Positions 35,816 through 48,800 of a stretch of DNA of 64,000 nt are shown here, one piece after another. Position numbers and translations under genes: made by a program. The notes under the pieces were generated by a model. The model saw only the letters and a program-made list of their open reading frames with translations, searched no databases and was not told where the DNA came from. Each line of letters begins with the position of its first letter. Positions within the stretch are counted from its first letter, which is position 1. Source of the stretch: Eleginops maclovinus (Eukaryota; Chordata; Actinopteri; Perciformes; Eleginopidae); NCBI RefSeq assembly GCF_036324505.1, contig NC_086370.1, positions 11,890,512 to 11,954,511 on the forward strand, in the 5' to 3' direction.

Positions 35816-38800
35816 TAGCAGGGCAACTTTAACAGTAACACATAACTCACTTAATGAAAGCTGACATTTCTTGGAAAAGGGTAACTTTTTGTGGTGAGGT
35901 GCCCCCCACCCACATCTTTGAATACAGTAACCTCATATCAACGGCACTTTTCCACTAAAGAGCCAGGGAAATGTAAATGAGACACTCTCCTCCTCGGCTA
36001 CCCACATTGGTCAGAGGCACACTGATGGTTAGTCATTTGTGTTCAACAACCAATTTCAAGATGCATGTTTTCACTGTGATTTACATTTTCCATTTAACGC
36101 ACGCTCTCATATCCTGCAGTGGTTCAGCTGCAGTTCTTAGGACAGATATTACATTGTTATTTCAGTTTATATTGATATCATTCAAATATTGGTTTATTCA
36201 TCAACCCATGTCTCATGACATATAGTCACAAGTCCCCCTCCTGTCCGAAAGTGCTTCACCTTCTATGTGATTTAAAGCGGATGGGGGATATTTTAAAAAA
36301 GATACATAACTTCAGAATTTTGAAATACACAGCACCTCCTACAGCTCTCCTCTCTCTCTCCTCTATGTCATTTCAAGCATCATCTCACCAGTCATTTGTT
36401 CCATGAGATTTACTGCCCTGTTTTCTCTGCAAACAAGTGGGCCCTTAAAGCCAAATGAGATGACATACTGTGATTTAAGGCTCCATCTAATTACATAAAC
36501 ATGAGCTTCAATTAGCTGTAGCTGTGAGCCTTTGGCTATGGTGAGAGAAAGGTAGCAACATTGTGTTTATTTTGTTTGTGTTTTTAATTTATTGTCAGAC
36601 TTTCTTTTTTTTTTTACTCTTTCTTTACAGGTTACAGAAGTTTTAGTACCACCATTTGGTCACTTGAGAAAACATGCTTCAATGTTGGTGCACTCACTGG
36701 AGGCGTTGAAAAAACTTAGCCATCTCACAATTTCAGAGGCCTTTTTGTGAAACTACTGTATCATCAAAACAAATTTGCTCAGTAGACTTTATTGCACAAA
36801 AAGTAAACCCTTCAATTGTCTCCCTCTTCAAATAAATCAAGTAATTAGGATAAACAACTCATGCTTCATGGACCATCGTTATTGAGCTTAACCTAATAAA
36901 ATAACTCTTAGTTAATCTAAGTTGCTTGTTATTTGTCAAGCGGGTGCATGAAAGTCAGTTGTACATACATCAGTGTTGACTTTTCCTACCTTGTAAAGGT
37001 GAAATGGAAAAATAGCTACCACATGTATTCACACTTATTGTAATTCTTCCAGCTGAAAGTGCTTCATCACTTCTAAAGCTGTAAAGTGACTTGCACGTAC
37101 TATACTTACCGAACATTATTCCCATGAGCCCCTTTACACTCTTGTCTTTGGGATTTGAACATAAAGGGCTTCCTGAGCTACTTTACTGTATGTTTGGACC
37201 CCTGTCGACAGGCATGTCCTCTCTTCAAGGTTATTTGGTCATAAATGACATGAGGGCTGAAGCACTCTGGGACCTGTAAAAAGAGCATTTCAGCACCCCC
37301 CTAAGTTGGAATGGCCACGGGACCCCACCTCCTTTCAGGGGTATCTGAGTTACATAGGGGGGATAATCAAATACTGTTTGGTTTGGCAAGGAGGTTGAAT
37401 AGATAATTTAACAAAACATTATTTTTTGGCAGACACAACACAAAATATAGGTCCACACAGTAAAATGTTAAACTGATTTGTTACAGTATGTGGCACAGGA
37501 AAATGTATTCTGTTTTTCTCATCAAAGAAAGGGTTCGATGATTCTAATATATTATGTAACTGATTGATGCCTGAGTACTTGACTTTCTTAAATGTGGCTT
37601 TTGTTATCCCCCTTGAAAAACCTTAAATTGACTGCATTTCATTGGAGATAACTGTCCCTTTATCCATTTTTCTTTTCTTTTGCACATGCAATGAGTTACC
37701 AGCAGGGGGTGCTGTCCACCAACACAGCACTGCTCATCGGTTTGGCACAAAGTCTCCGATATAATGGCTATCAGAACAAAGGCGTTTTAACCAAGTGCAA
37801 AACCTTCATACAGTCCATGGAGAAAATTACTAGTCAAGATATAACAGTCAATTGACTACCCTGGGTGCCATAAATATGGCAGCTCACTGCTCCTAACACT
37901 AGGATGGGTCAAATGCAGAATTCTCGAATTTCCCCACGGGGATTAATAAAAGTACATCTGTCTTTTTTCTTTCATGCCCGGGTGACAGTGACTTATTAGT
38001 TACTTCATAGCCTACTTTGTTACAAGTATGAAAGGAACACCAACACACTCCCAGTTTGTGACAGGATCACGCTTTTCCTGTTAGCAAATAGAGAAAGCAA
38101 AGAGGAAGAAAATGCCAAAAGAGGTCTCACTCAGTCTCACATTATGGCACACAGAATAATATCATCAGTATCGAAAAAACATCCCGAGATTATGGCGTCC
38201 TCATATACTATATAGATAGATAGTTTATGTTAAAAGGTTTAATTGGGTGAAACGCAAAACCAATTGCATTGTTTCTTTCCCTAGTTGAATGCACGCTTTA
38301 GTGGCTGTTAAAATGTTTGTAGATCTGTCACCATAGTAACAGCTCGGATACATTGGCTATCTCATTTCTCCCACTAAATTTGGATTTATCCTGTACAGAA
38401 TAGACGATCTTCGCAGCCCTCCAACGATTCTGCCTTCAAGGAAGCAGAGCTCTCTCTCCATCTCTGAGTCCAGGCGTGGCTTCTTTCAGATGGGTGTGGT
38501 AACTTTTGCGGAGAAGTTTTATTTCTAAAGTTCTTGTTGAATGAACCTTGACTCAAATCTGAAGGAGAAGAAGTATTACTCCGATGGGCATAGATATGGG
38601 CATACAGTGAAGGGACTGGGTGTTTTTCTTTTGGTTTGCCACTAGGGTTGAAGGTCTCTGAGACAGGCAGCTCACTGATCAAGGTAAATGTCAAGTGTTT
38701 CAAAAGAATGTAAGGTGTGTGTTTGTTTGTTATAGGTGAGTAATAACTTGACTTTTACCAAACGCACGTTTGTTGAAATAGCCCTTGTCTTGTTTTGTTT

Positions 38801-39370
38801 TCAGTTATTTCCATCTACTCACCACCTTCTTGTAGAGTAAATTCAGCTTGAACAGTGTAAATGTTGCTGGATTATTACCAGTTACTCTGCATAGCCTGTG
38901 TTTAGCCTAACCATCAGAAACAATTGATGGCAAATAATGATAGTGTGGAAAAGGGAAATGTGACCTTATGAGCTGCTTAACTATAATATCATTGGCCTGA
39001 CCTTAAAACACAGCATTGTTTTATCTTCATAGTGCATTGACTTTAATGAAATTATAACACAACAGATATGAGAAATAGTTTATGTTACATTGCACCGTAT
39101 CGCTGAAAAGGTCACTGTCAAAAAAACATTTTTTTCCCTGTCATTGGCTGTTCATGGACAGTCCAGCTCAAAGGCTCCATTGAGCCAATGTAATGAGGAA
39201 GTCCAGTGAATGGAGACCTTTATGTCAGTGGGTGTAGTGCTTTGCTACTGTGCTGCTGTTAGAGCCTGCAGCAATACTGGCTGATCTCTGAATGATGAAA
39301 TGTTTCATATCAGTTTGGGTGTGTCCCATGAATAAGTAATTGATTTTTAAAGCTTCATGCGACTTTACAG
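35816..39370. other. intergenic DNA / probable agpat4 5' intron
   Basis: Nothing protein-coding recognised. A SINE remnant lies at 37860-37965. The acceptor TTTACAG ending at 39370 implies an upstream 5' UTR exon of agpat4 somewhere to the left. Confidence 0.5.
37860..37965 (+). repeat. SINE tail fragment
   Basis: ACTGCTCCTAACACTAGGATGGGTCAAATGCAGA matches the reverse complement of 8155-8195 at most positions. It runs on into a TTTCCCCACGGGGATTAATAAAAG tail like that of LINE-dependent SINEs. The tRNA head is missing. Confidence 0.6.
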
Positions 39371-39374
39371 AAAA

Positions 39375-39552
39375 ATGGGCCTCATTCAGTTGCTGAAATC
39401 ACAGTTCCTGAGTCACCTCATCATCTGCTATGTGTTCCTGGCCAGCGGCCTCATTATCAACATGTTGCAGTTCTGTACTCTACCTCTGTGGCTGGTCAGT
39501 AAGCAGCTGGCCCGCAGGATCAACATCAGACTGGGTTACTGCATCAGCAGCC
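39375..39552 (+). CDS. agpat4: agpat4 coding exon 1
   Basis: Residues 1-59, the N-terminal membrane anchor. Four UTR bases precede the ATG after the acceptor; donor CC|GTAAGT, one base carried over. Confidence 0.93.
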
Positions 39553-41910
39553 GTAAGTACGGTTCTTACTCTCTGACGCATACATGATACTGTAGTCTGC
39601 TGTTTTGGTTTGGCTGATGGAAGAAGAAGCGAGTCTTTTCAGTGGTTAAATTGTTGCAAAGATTTAACCTGTTTTACATGCACACAATCTGCAAGATCAT
39701 TTTTAAAAAAGTAGACGGACATGGACAATCTTTGTTCACATAACATCAACTTTTCCACATCATCATTGATTCTCAGAGATGGTAGCTGCCCTGGAGTGGT
39801 GGTCTGGGACTGAATGCACACTCTACACAGACCCAAAGAGTTATCCACTGTATGGAAATGAGAAAGCAATTGTGGTTCTCAATCACAGCTATGAAATCGA
39901 CTTCCTGTGTGGCTGGAGCTTTTGCGAAAGATTTGGAGTTCTTGGTGTAAGAAATTTTTTTTTGACCTCATATCTTTTTTTTCCTTGCTTCAGTAATTCC
40001 CTTCAGTTCCTTGACATGCCTTAAATGTTCTTCTTATTCCAGAGCTCAAAAGTGTTAGCCAAACAAGAGTTGAGGTATTTACCTGTTATCGGCTGGATGT
40101 GGTACTTCCTGGAGATCGTTTTCTGCAAGAGGAAGTGGGAGGACGACCGGAGGACGGTGGCTGAATGTCTTCAGAACCTCCATGATTACCCGGAAAACTT
40201 TTGGGTACGTTTTGGCACGTGGAATTTATTATGTCGATTTTCCAGAGATGTTTTGAATAAGGCCATTAAAAACAATCTAACTTTCCGGGGCTAGTTCTTG
40301 CTTTTCTGTGAAGGAACACGCTTCACTCCAAAGAAGCATGAGGTCAGCATGCAGGTGGCCGAGAGCAAAGGTTTACCCAAACTGAAGTATCATCTTCTAC
40401 CCAGGACCAAAGGATTCTGGGTAACTGTTCAGAACCTCAGAGGAACTGGTTAGTGTCCATCATTGAAGAAGTGTAAAGTAAGAGATGAAAGAGAAATACT
40501 TTTGATAATTAATTCATCACTATTTCCATTTTCAATCCATTAAATCAATAAATTAATATCAGGATGAGAATTATAATTTATTACGGAACCAGTTTAAACA
40601 TGGCCACAATACCAAATACTGTTTTGAGAGGGAAATTTGCAAATCAAATGAGTCGTACAGTAAACCTGTGTATTGACTCTTGTAGCTGCAGCTGTGTACG
40701 ATTCCACACTGAACTTCAGAAACAAAGAAGCACCAACCTTACTTGGAATTCTTAATGGAAAGAAATATCATGCAGACCTATATGTGAGGTACAAATAAAT
40801 GCTTTGCTACCTTTAATTTCCCGTTTACTGTGGTTGTTGTTGTTTATCGGGTATACCTGACTTCCCCTCTTCCTTGCAGGAGAATCCCTCTAGAGTTGAT
40901 CCCAGAAGGTGAGGCAGAGTGTGCTGCTTGGCTCCATAAACTCTACCAGGAGAAGGTAAGAGTGCATTAAAGGCTGCAGTTAAGCCTAAGGCATTTGGCA
41001 TCTGGCTCATTATGTAATCCAGCTAAAGTTGTAAATGTTTTGATTACTGAAACAAGGGAGTCACATTTTGGCTCCTCCTTATGTACATAGAAACTGATAG
41101 CAATGTGATCATGTTCTTTTATTACGGACTTTGAAATTGAGCTGTGTTTGCATCTTCTCAACAGGATAGCTTTCAGGAACATTACACACAAAAAGGCTGT
41201 TTTCCTGGGCCCTCAGTGAGCCATCCACGCAGACCGTGGGTCTTGATCAACTGGATTTTCTGGGCCTGCATGCTCCTCTACCCCCTCGGTCTGCTACTGG
41301 TTCAACTGGTCAACTCTGGATCGATGCTGACCATCTTAGTCTCTGTAACCCTTGCCTGTGCAGGTTGGTTTCATGCATTCATGCCCAAAGGAAAGTCATC
41401 CTGAAATTGGTATAAATGTCCTTTCCTCAATTTAACCAGTTCCTTCTTGTCCAAACGTTCCATAAAGCAGCAGGTTTAACAACTGAAATGTAAGTCCCCG
41501 TTTTTGGAAATATGATGTATCACTCTTGTGTGTCCCTAATAGCATTCAGGCATGTGCTTACACAGCAAAGTGAATCATCAGTCCTTCTAAATAGGCCCGT
41601 TGAGATGTTAATTGAGTTATGATTTCTCTAACAGCATGAGTTCACGAGGAAGGAGCATGTTAGTTTCCACAGACAATCAGCGTCCACGTTTGTAGTTCAG
41701 GGTAAAATGACAAATTGTGTTACTTGAAATACAGCAGCCCATCCTATACATTTATTCAAATAAGTGCTTTTTCTCGATTTTTTTCTAAATGTACACTTTC
41801 TGAATCGTTCCTCCACAGCTTCACTGGGAGTTCGCTGGATGATTGGCCAGACTGAGATTGACAGAGGCTCAAGCTATGGAAATAAGGAGGTTCCTTTAAA
41901 CAACAACTAA
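39375..41910 (+). CDS. agpat4: 1-acyl-sn-glycerol-3-phosphate acyltransferase delta (span of coding exons)
   Basis: Transfers a fatty acyl group from acyl-CoA to lysophosphatidic acid, giving phosphatidic acid, in ER and mitochondrial membranes; the mammalian enzyme prefers polyunsaturated acyl-CoA. Eight coding exons join in phase to 377 codons (human AGPAT4: 378). An N-terminal membrane segment lies at about 11-33. The catalytic NHX4D is N95-H96 to D101, and the EGTR substrate motif is E176-R179. Two C-terminal hydrophobic segments lie at about 307-327 and 335-355. LLKSQFLSHL, CYVFLASGLIIN, YCISSQ and GKKYHADLYVRRIPLE identify AGPAT4; AGPAT3 is the nearest alternative. FWFLLFCEGTR resembles AGPAT3 more than human AGPAT4 at that spot, but the neighbouring map3k4 supports AGPAT4. 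All catalytic motifs are intact. The start is the first ATG after the acceptor at 39370. Confidence 0.95.
39777..39946 (+). CDS. agpat4: agpat4 coding exon 2 (NHX4D motif)
   Basis: Residues 60-116, with EWWSGTEC and the catalytic NHSYEID. Of two overlapping donors, GTAAGA at 39947 is chosen because GTGTAA two bases earlier would break the frame. Confidence 0.93.
40043..40204 (+). CDS. agpat4: agpat4 coding exon 3
   Basis: Residues 117-170, SSKVLAKQEL to DYPENFW. Phase 0 at both ends; donor TGG|GTACGT. Confidence 0.93.
40295..40448 (+). CDS. agpat4: agpat4 coding exon 4 (EGTR motif)
   Basis: Residues 171-221, CEGTRF and HLLPRTKGF. The acceptor GGGGCTAG has a poor pyrimidine tract, but it is the only one that keeps the conserved frame. 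Confidence 0.9.
40686..40788 (+). CDS. agpat4: agpat4 coding exon 5
   Basis: Residues 222-255, AAAVYDSTLNFR and LNGKKYHADLYV; two bases carried over through donor GAG|GTACAA. Confidence 0.92.
40880..40955 (+). CDS. agpat4: agpat4 coding exon 6
   Basis: Residues 256-281, RRIPLELIPEG through HKLYQEK. Phase 0 exit; donor AAG|GTAAGA. Confidence 0.93.
41165..41363 (+). CDS. agpat4: agpat4 coding exon 7 (C-terminal membrane segments)
   Basis: Residues 282-347: a DSFQEHYTQKG loop and RRPW, then two hydrophobic stretches separated by NSGS. Donor CAG|GTTGGT. Confidence 0.93.
41819..41910 (+). CDS. agpat4: agpat4 coding exon 8 and stop
   Basis: Residues 348-377, with SLGVRWMIGQTEIDRGSSYGN, then TAA. 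The C-terminus lacks the lysine-rich end of the human protein. Confidence 0.94.
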
Positions 41911-43030
41911 AGACTCCCGGCATTATCTGTGCTGCTTCTTTGCACAGCTCATCTGAGTGATTGAGTCCTTCAGGACTGGTCCAACAAGTGCAAACCTGCC
42001 CAAAAGCACAATGAGGTCAGGATTCAAAGTTATGCTGCTGAAGCTCAAGTTCAGGAAACCGGACTGTGGGGTCTAGCTTCTTTTGGTAAACGTGATGATT
42101 AGAACATGAGGCTAGATTAAATATGGCTTTATTACACTATTCTCAAATTGGAGTCTACATATTTTAATACAGTCAAAAGTAACATTTCTGCAGGAAACTT
42201 AAACTGTAATTTAAATTAAACCTAGCACAGAATGGTCTACCTCTCTGATTGTAATTTAAAGCAGAAATTTCATTGTGATGTTAGAAAAATTAGACATTTC
42301 ACTTTATCTAAAAACATATTGCTTTATTAAAACTGTTCTTACACGTGTCTCTCGTCTCGGTTCATTTCACTTTTCAGTAAAAAAAAATGTGGCACCTGTG
42401 AGTTGAAAAGTGATAGTTTAGTTTACGTTAAGCAAGAAGCTTTAAAACAAATTCATTTTAGCTGATTATAATCTGCAGGGGGAAATAATGAATCACGACT
42501 TATCATCTGACTTACTGGTCACTTTCGTTTGGCTTAAGAAGGAAATTCATATTCTAGTGTTGCTTAACAAATACACTCCTCAGAGAGACAGCTGATCTAC
42601 AGTGAATCATTTTATGACAGAAAAGCAGGGAGGCATTCATTTGGACAGTAAAGCAGTCAGCCTCAGTCACTAAAAACAATTTGCTGTTTAAAAAATTTGA
42701 TAAAAATGCTTGCAATCCCTCAAATATCTGACAACAGCCTTTGAATATTTGACAGCTGACATCGATCACTGCGTGAAACAGCAGACCTTCCGCACCTTTT
42801 CATAAAGCTATGAAGCAATGACAAGAAAAAAGCAGTCATACCGGCTGAGCATTGGTACGTGGCTACATTCAATTGTTAAAATGTTGCACATCCTCATCAT
42901 CAGGATTACACACCTTACTTATAAGTTGTTTGAAATTCATTAGAAAAATAGTGAAGCCGGCTTTTTTTTTCCTTCAAAACAGCTACAGCTAGTTGTAAAA
43001 CAGTAAATAAAATAATCAACCAATGCATCG
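41911..43030 (+). other. agpat4: probable agpat4 3' UTR
   Basis: Non-coding AT-rich sequence downstream of the stop. AATAAA at 43006-43011 and ATTAAA at 42326-42331 are both usable poly(A) signals; the true end is not determined. Confidence 0.45.
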
Positions 43031-43278
43031 CCACCACAACTAAAATAAGTAATAATTAGTCCATTCATATCCATAGTTGTTTGAATACTGGTATCCATTG
43101 TACAGGAAATATCTCTTTGTAAGTTTGTTAAAAAAAATGCTGTAAAAATAACGTTTATTATATTGGTCCAGCTAATCTCTGTTCCTCTTAATTTAAGGAA
43201 ATGTTTTCACATCCTGTTTACCCAAAAGTTATTATAGAAGGATTTTACCACTTCTATAAAGGATTAGTAAAATATATA

Positions 43279-44877
43279 CAGTGGGGCAAAAAAGTATTTA
43301 GTCAGCCACCAATTGTGCAAGTTCTCCCATTTAAAAAGATGAGAGAGGTCTGTAATTTTCATCATAGGTATACCTCAACTATGAGAGACACAATGAGAAA
43401 AAGAAATCCAGAAAATCACATTATAGGATTTTTAAAGAATTTATTTCAAATGATTGTGGAAAATAAGTATTTGGTCAATAACAAAAGTTCATCTCAATAC
43501 TTTGTTATATACCCTTTGTTGGCAATGACAGAGGTCAAACGTTTTCTGTAAGTCTTCACAAGGTTTTCACACACTGTTGCTGGTATTTTGGCCCATTCCT
43601 CCATGCAGATCTCCTCTAAAGCAGTGATGTTTTGGGGCTGTCGCTGGGCAACACGGACTTTCAACTCCAAAGATTTTCTATGGGGTTGAGATCTGGAGAC
43701 TGGCTAGGCCACTCCAGGACCTTGAAATGCTTCTTACGAAGCCACTCCTTCGTTGCCCTGGCGGTGTGTTTGGGATCATTGTCATGCTGAAAGACCCAGC
43801 CACGCTTCATCTTCAGTGCCCTTGCTGATGGAAGGAGGTTTTCACTCAAAATCTCACGATACATGGCCCCATTCATTCTTTCCTTTACACGGATCAGTCG
43901 TCCTGGTCCCTTTGCAGAAAAACAGCCCCAAAGCATGATGTTTCCACCCCCATGCTTCACAGTAGGTATGGTGTTCTTTAGATGCAACTCTGCATTCTTT
44001 CTCCTCCAAACACGACGAGTTGAGTTTTTACCAAAAAGTTCTATTTTGGTTTCATCTGACCATATGACATTCTCCCAATCCTCTTCTGGATCATCCAAAT
44101 GCCCTCTAGCAAACTTCAGACGGGCCTGGACATGTACTGGCTTAAGCAGGGGGACACGTCTGGAACTGCAGGATTTAAGTCCCTGGCGGCGTAGTGTGTT
44201 ACTGATGGTAGCCTCTGTTACTTTGGTCCCAGCTCTCTGCAGGTCATTCACTAGGTCCCCCCGTGTGGTTCTGGGATTTTTGCTCACTGTTCTTGTGATC
44301 ATTTTGACCCCACGGGGTGAGATCTTGCGTGGAGCCCCAGATCGAGGGAGATTAGCAGTGGTCTTGTATGTCTTCCATTTTCTAATAATTGCTCCCACAG
44401 TTGATTTCTTCACACCAAGCTGCTTACCTATTGCAGATTCAGTTTTCCCAGCCTGGTGCAGGTCTACAATTTTGTCTCTGGTCTCCTTTGACAGCTCTTT
44501 GGTCTTGGCCATAGTGGAGTTTGGAGTATGACTGTTTGAGGTTGTGGACAGGTGTCTTTTATACTGATAACGAGTTCAAAAAGGTGCCATTAATACAGGT
44601 AACGAGTGGAGGACAGAGGAGCCTCTTAAAGAAGAAGTTACAGGTCTGTGAGAGCCAGAAATCTTGCTTGTTTGTAGGTGACCAAATACTTATTTTACCG
44701 AGGAATTTACCAATTAATTCATTAAAAATCAGACAATGTGATTACCTGGATTTTTTTTCTCATTCTGTCTCTCATAGTTGAAGTGTACCTATGATAAAAA
44801 TTACAGGCCTCTCTCATCTTTTTAAATGGGAGAACTTGCACAATTGGTGGCTGACTAAATACTTTTTTGCCCCACTG
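43279..44877 (-). mobile_element. Tc1/mariner transposon, nearly intact
   Basis: A 1599-bp element beginning CAGTGGGGCAAAAAAG and ending with its inverse, flanked by the TA target duplication (43277-43278 and 44878-44879). The inverted repeats extend about 140 nt and differ at only a handful of positions, so the insertion is fairly young. It lies between the convergent genes agpat4 and map3k4, just past the map3k4 poly(A) site. It encodes one transposase on the minus strand, which is frameshifted (listed separately). Confidence 0.93.
43494..44512 (-). pseudogene. Tc1-family transposase, frameshifted near the C-terminus
   Basis: The first 283 codons are open: an N-terminal paired-like helix-turn-helix (residues about 1-60, with [21 protein letters not shown]), a second DNA-binding part, then the DDE catalytic core. 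The core includes [22 protein letters not shown] and the third acidic region in [11 protein letters not shown]. The frame then hits TGA at 43661. Homologous sequence resumes in another frame ([17 protein letters not shown]... to GYITKY at 43494), so a small deletion right after NLW removed the normal last 55-60 residues. All three catalytic acidic residues lie upstream of the break. Confidence 0.9.
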
Positions 44878-45017
44878 TATTTACCAATATTAAAGCACTC
44901 AGTTACAATCGAAAGGTTTACATAGATCTGTCAACTCGGAATAAAACTACCTAGATAGTTGATGGCATTGTAATTATAAATGGCATTTCCATGGTAGAAG
45001 AACACAAACACATTTCA

Positions 45018-45870
45018 TTAAAAAAACAAAACGATTGGTTTATTAATATTGTTTGTACATAGCAAACACTGTAAGAGCAGCAGAGGACCAGAAGTTGTGT
45101 TGTGTGTGTCAGTGTGTGTTTGTCTGGTTGTGTGGATGTCTTGTGTTCAGCAGCAGGGCGGGTTCTCCTCTTCGTTGGCTTCGCTCCGGTCACATGAACA
45201 GTGGCGAGCATTTGACTTGAACATTGCTCCAACTTGACATTTACTCCTCAGCAAAGGCAAAGAATAATACATTAAAAAAATCCTTCCTAGTGCCAAATGA
45301 CAAGTGATAAATTAATTTGAATATTTGGATGGTGTTCATTTCATCAACGTTAAACCAGTGTCTCCTTCCATTCAGCGAGGCTTACCACACATTTTTCAGC
45401 CTCTAGGAAAAATAAGATTCCTCCCTCCTCTTCTTAACTGCCCCTTGGGTAAACAGTTTGAAAGTGCCATAGATTTGTTCCCCCCCACCCATCCCCCTCC
45501 CTATTTAAAAAAAAAAAGGATTCCTCAATGCCTTTTGAGAGGTCTCTTCACCAGTGAGAACAACACATGTGGCAATAGTTACTTTACAATATTGTTTATA
45601 CAAGAATTAAAGCCAATCCTATTCTTACAGTATGTACAATCCCAACCTTGCCCCTCCCCCCCAGACCATGGGTGGATAAAGACACAGCGACGCTGTCCTC
45701 CATAGGTCCAGTTGTCCTCTGAAATGATATTGTATTAGTTCCTCAGTTTAACTCCATGTGCCTTCAGCCGTTACATCCTCTTCTTCACGTCCACAGTTCT
45801 TTTTTCTTTTGCCGAGAGCGTACAGTAGTGCTTTCATTTGTAAATGTGGAAGCTGCAGAGGAGGGTCCAT
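45018..45870 (-). other. map3k4: map3k4 3' UTR
   Basis: Untranslated tail after the stop, running to a poly(A) signal AATAAA (plus strand 45039-45044). It is CA-rich near its end. The Tc1 copy starts about 140 bp beyond. Confidence 0.7.
45039..45044 (-). terminator. map3k4: polyadenylation signal of map3k4
   Basis: AATAAA on the minus strand in an A/T-rich context about 830 bases after the stop codon. Confidence 0.7.
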
Positions 45871-45891
45871 TCACTCTTCATCCGTACAAAC
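45871..45891 (-). CDS. map3k4: map3k4 last coding exon
   Basis: Encodes VCTDEE and TGA after acceptor CTGTTTTAG. The 7-codon end is identical to the mammalian C-terminus, which fixes the exon. Confidence 0.93.
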   Translation of the reverse strand, partial: VCTDEE

Positions 45892-48800
45892 CTAAAACAG
45901 ACAAGAGATGCGGTAATAGGAGCTTTTTGGATGACCAGTTTGCCATACCGATAACTTAAAATGGGAGTGTTTCACTTAAAACATCCGTTCTGCTCAGTAT
46001 GCCATAGCGGTCTCTCACCTTGACAAACGGGTGGTCTAGCAGCATGCTAGCTGTCCAGCGCCGTTTGGGTTCGCTCTCCAGACAGTGACCGAGGAAGTCT
46101 TTTCCCTCTGTGCTCAGCTTCTCCGGGATGGGGGGTTTGTGGCCCATGCCCACTTTGTACATGATCTGGAAGTTGTGCTCATATTCGTGCCAGGGTCTCT
46201 GCAGGTTGACATTAAAAGATTAGAACATAACATAATTTCCTTGTGGGTTTATTTATTCTATTTTTAGAGAAGGGAATTTTCCTGAAGTAGTAAGAAAGGA
46301 GGAAATACATTTAAGGCCTTAAATATGTGGCCAAAAATGTGCCTTTGAAACGCTTCACTAGCAGGTTTTGTAGCTTTTACACAGCTATTTTTATCCAAAC
46401 ATCCTCAATGGTTTTTCTACTTAGGGAGCAGCAGTTCTGCTAGTGGGCTAACAGCTCCACGGATTGTGAAACTGAAAAGCAATTTGTTGCCAAAGCTTAT
46501 CAGCATCTCACAGTCAAAAAGTTGTATTTAAAATTGGAAAAGAACCCTAAAATAGAAAATCTACTTGATATCAATGGTCATTAAATTCCAATTAACTCGA
46601 CTGAAATACAATCCTTTCTTGAGGACGCAACAGCTGATCAACAATGCATCTCCTGTTTGCTATTTTAATAATTATAGCAGAGCAACAATAACCTAACTCA
46701 ACAAAAGTATTCAAGCCCTTCCTACTTAGACTTGCACCATAGAAAACATCCTAAATAGGATCCAAGCTTGTTTAAATGTAAAGGATTTGTGACGAAGGAA
46801 AACTACTCAAGTGCTTTCCCATCACTCCTCACCTTTCCAGTCACCATCTCAATGAGAACGCAGCCCAAACTCCAGATGTCCGCTGCTCGACCGTGACCTT
46901 CGCCCTTTGCTCTGGTGATCACTTCAGGTGCCATGTATGCTAATTAAAACAGGAAATAACAAAGCGTTATTAAACATTCTGATTTATTTATTAGCGAAAA
47001 AATAATATGCGAGGTTCAGAAATATATTTGTCTATAATTCCATGTTATCAATGGGGAAACATTGGGAAGGTTTAATGTAAAAACTTATTCCTAACAAATA
47101 TATAAAAATAAAGATTCCAGTTCAGCTGAAGGAGGTACATGAGCCACAAGGACTACCGAGACTTATCAATCATATGACGTGGGTGGACATCGATTAGTTA
47201 AAAGGGGAGAAAGTTGGAAATCAAGCCACAGGGACCCCTGGTGGTGGCATCCAGACCTACAATATAATTTCTTACCTGCTGTTCCCAGAGTGCTGTTCAC
47301 CTCCCCTGGCATGGTGTGAGTGTTGTTCCTCAACTTGACTGAACAGCCAAAGTCACCGAGCTTAATCAGGCCCGACGATGTCAAAAATATGTTGGCTCCT
47401 GGTATGATAAAAGACAAAAAGTAGGTTGGGGTTAGAACATTCTCAGGCTCTCAAAACTTCCTGCACTTCCACTATAAACACTGTAAGAGAGTGTTATAGT
47501 ATGCACCGCACCGCACCGCACCACATAAATAGAAGTGGAAAATGTACTAAGGAATTTCCAAAGGTTTACAGTAGGACGTTTCAAAAGAATAGGCAATGTT
47601 CAGAAAGATGTGCATTAATGTAGGGCATGTAGGTGTTGTGGGTGAAAAAGAAAGAACGAACAAGAGCACTTGACACTGACCTTTGATGTCCCGGTGGACG
47701 ATGCCGTGTTCATGGAGGACGTTGATGGCTGTAGTGGTCTGTTTGCTGTAGAGCCTGATGACGTGCTCCTGCAGCCCCAGTCTGGAAACCTCCTCCAGCG
47801 TGCCCTCGTCACAGTACTCCATGAAGATGTACATCTCCTCCTACAGGTGAGAGCATTAAGACTTAGACCAAACTCCTTCAGTATACACCATGTGATGCTC
47901 CACAGACATTAACTTGTGCCTCTTACCCGGTGGAGCTCCACTCCGAAGTATCGCACCAAGTTTGGGTGTTTAATGCCTTCAAATATTTTCAGCTCATCGG
48001 CCGTCTCCTTGATTGTTTTGTGATCGTTTGGCTGGAATCGGATCTGGTTGAAAAAATAAAAACTAGTTTTACAACTACCTGCAGATCTTGTGATTATTTA
48101 AAAAAAAACCTATGAATTCATTCTGCACACCTCCTTCATGGCCATCAGTTCACCGGTGTCAACGTTGATGCAGGTGTACACCTTCCCATACTGGCCCTCA
48201 CCTGCACATAAAACATTACATCACTGCCTGTGTGAGGGACACATAACACACATCATAGGAAAAACTGATAAAGGAAAAATCATTAGGCAGCCGTACCTAT
48301 CTTGTTGCCCCTCTGCCACTTGAACGTCACCTTCCGGAGCCCAACGTGCATTACGTTGTCATAGGACTTTGGTGTGTGACAGACTTGGCCGATGATGTTG
48401 CGCTGCTTCATCACACTGTAGCGCTTGTCCTCAAACTTTCGGATTGAGTGACGGACGGCCTCCATGGGGCTTTGCCGTGCGGCAGTGACTGAGATTTGAT
48501 AAAGGGAACAAGATGCATCATTTTCATGTTAAAAAACACTCCCTATTGCAAGCTTAAGGTTATGGTTAGTTTGTGGTTAGTTTAAGGCAATTCAAAGTGC
48601 TTAACATATGCATTAACACTTAATAGTGGCTAATGCCTCTTCACTCTAAAATCTCACCCTTGGACTGGCTGATAAAGGTGCGGAGCTCCCAGCTTCGCCG
48701 AGCAGCACTGTTAGGGTCTCCCTTAGGATAGGAGGGCTCTAGAAAAAGGAAATGGCGGAAGAAAATTCAGCCTTTAAGCAGATTTTCTTTGCACAATGTG

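Noticed and set aside
43863..44531. 222-codon plus-strand frame
   Set aside because: It is the antisense of the Tc1 transposase and has no homology of its own.
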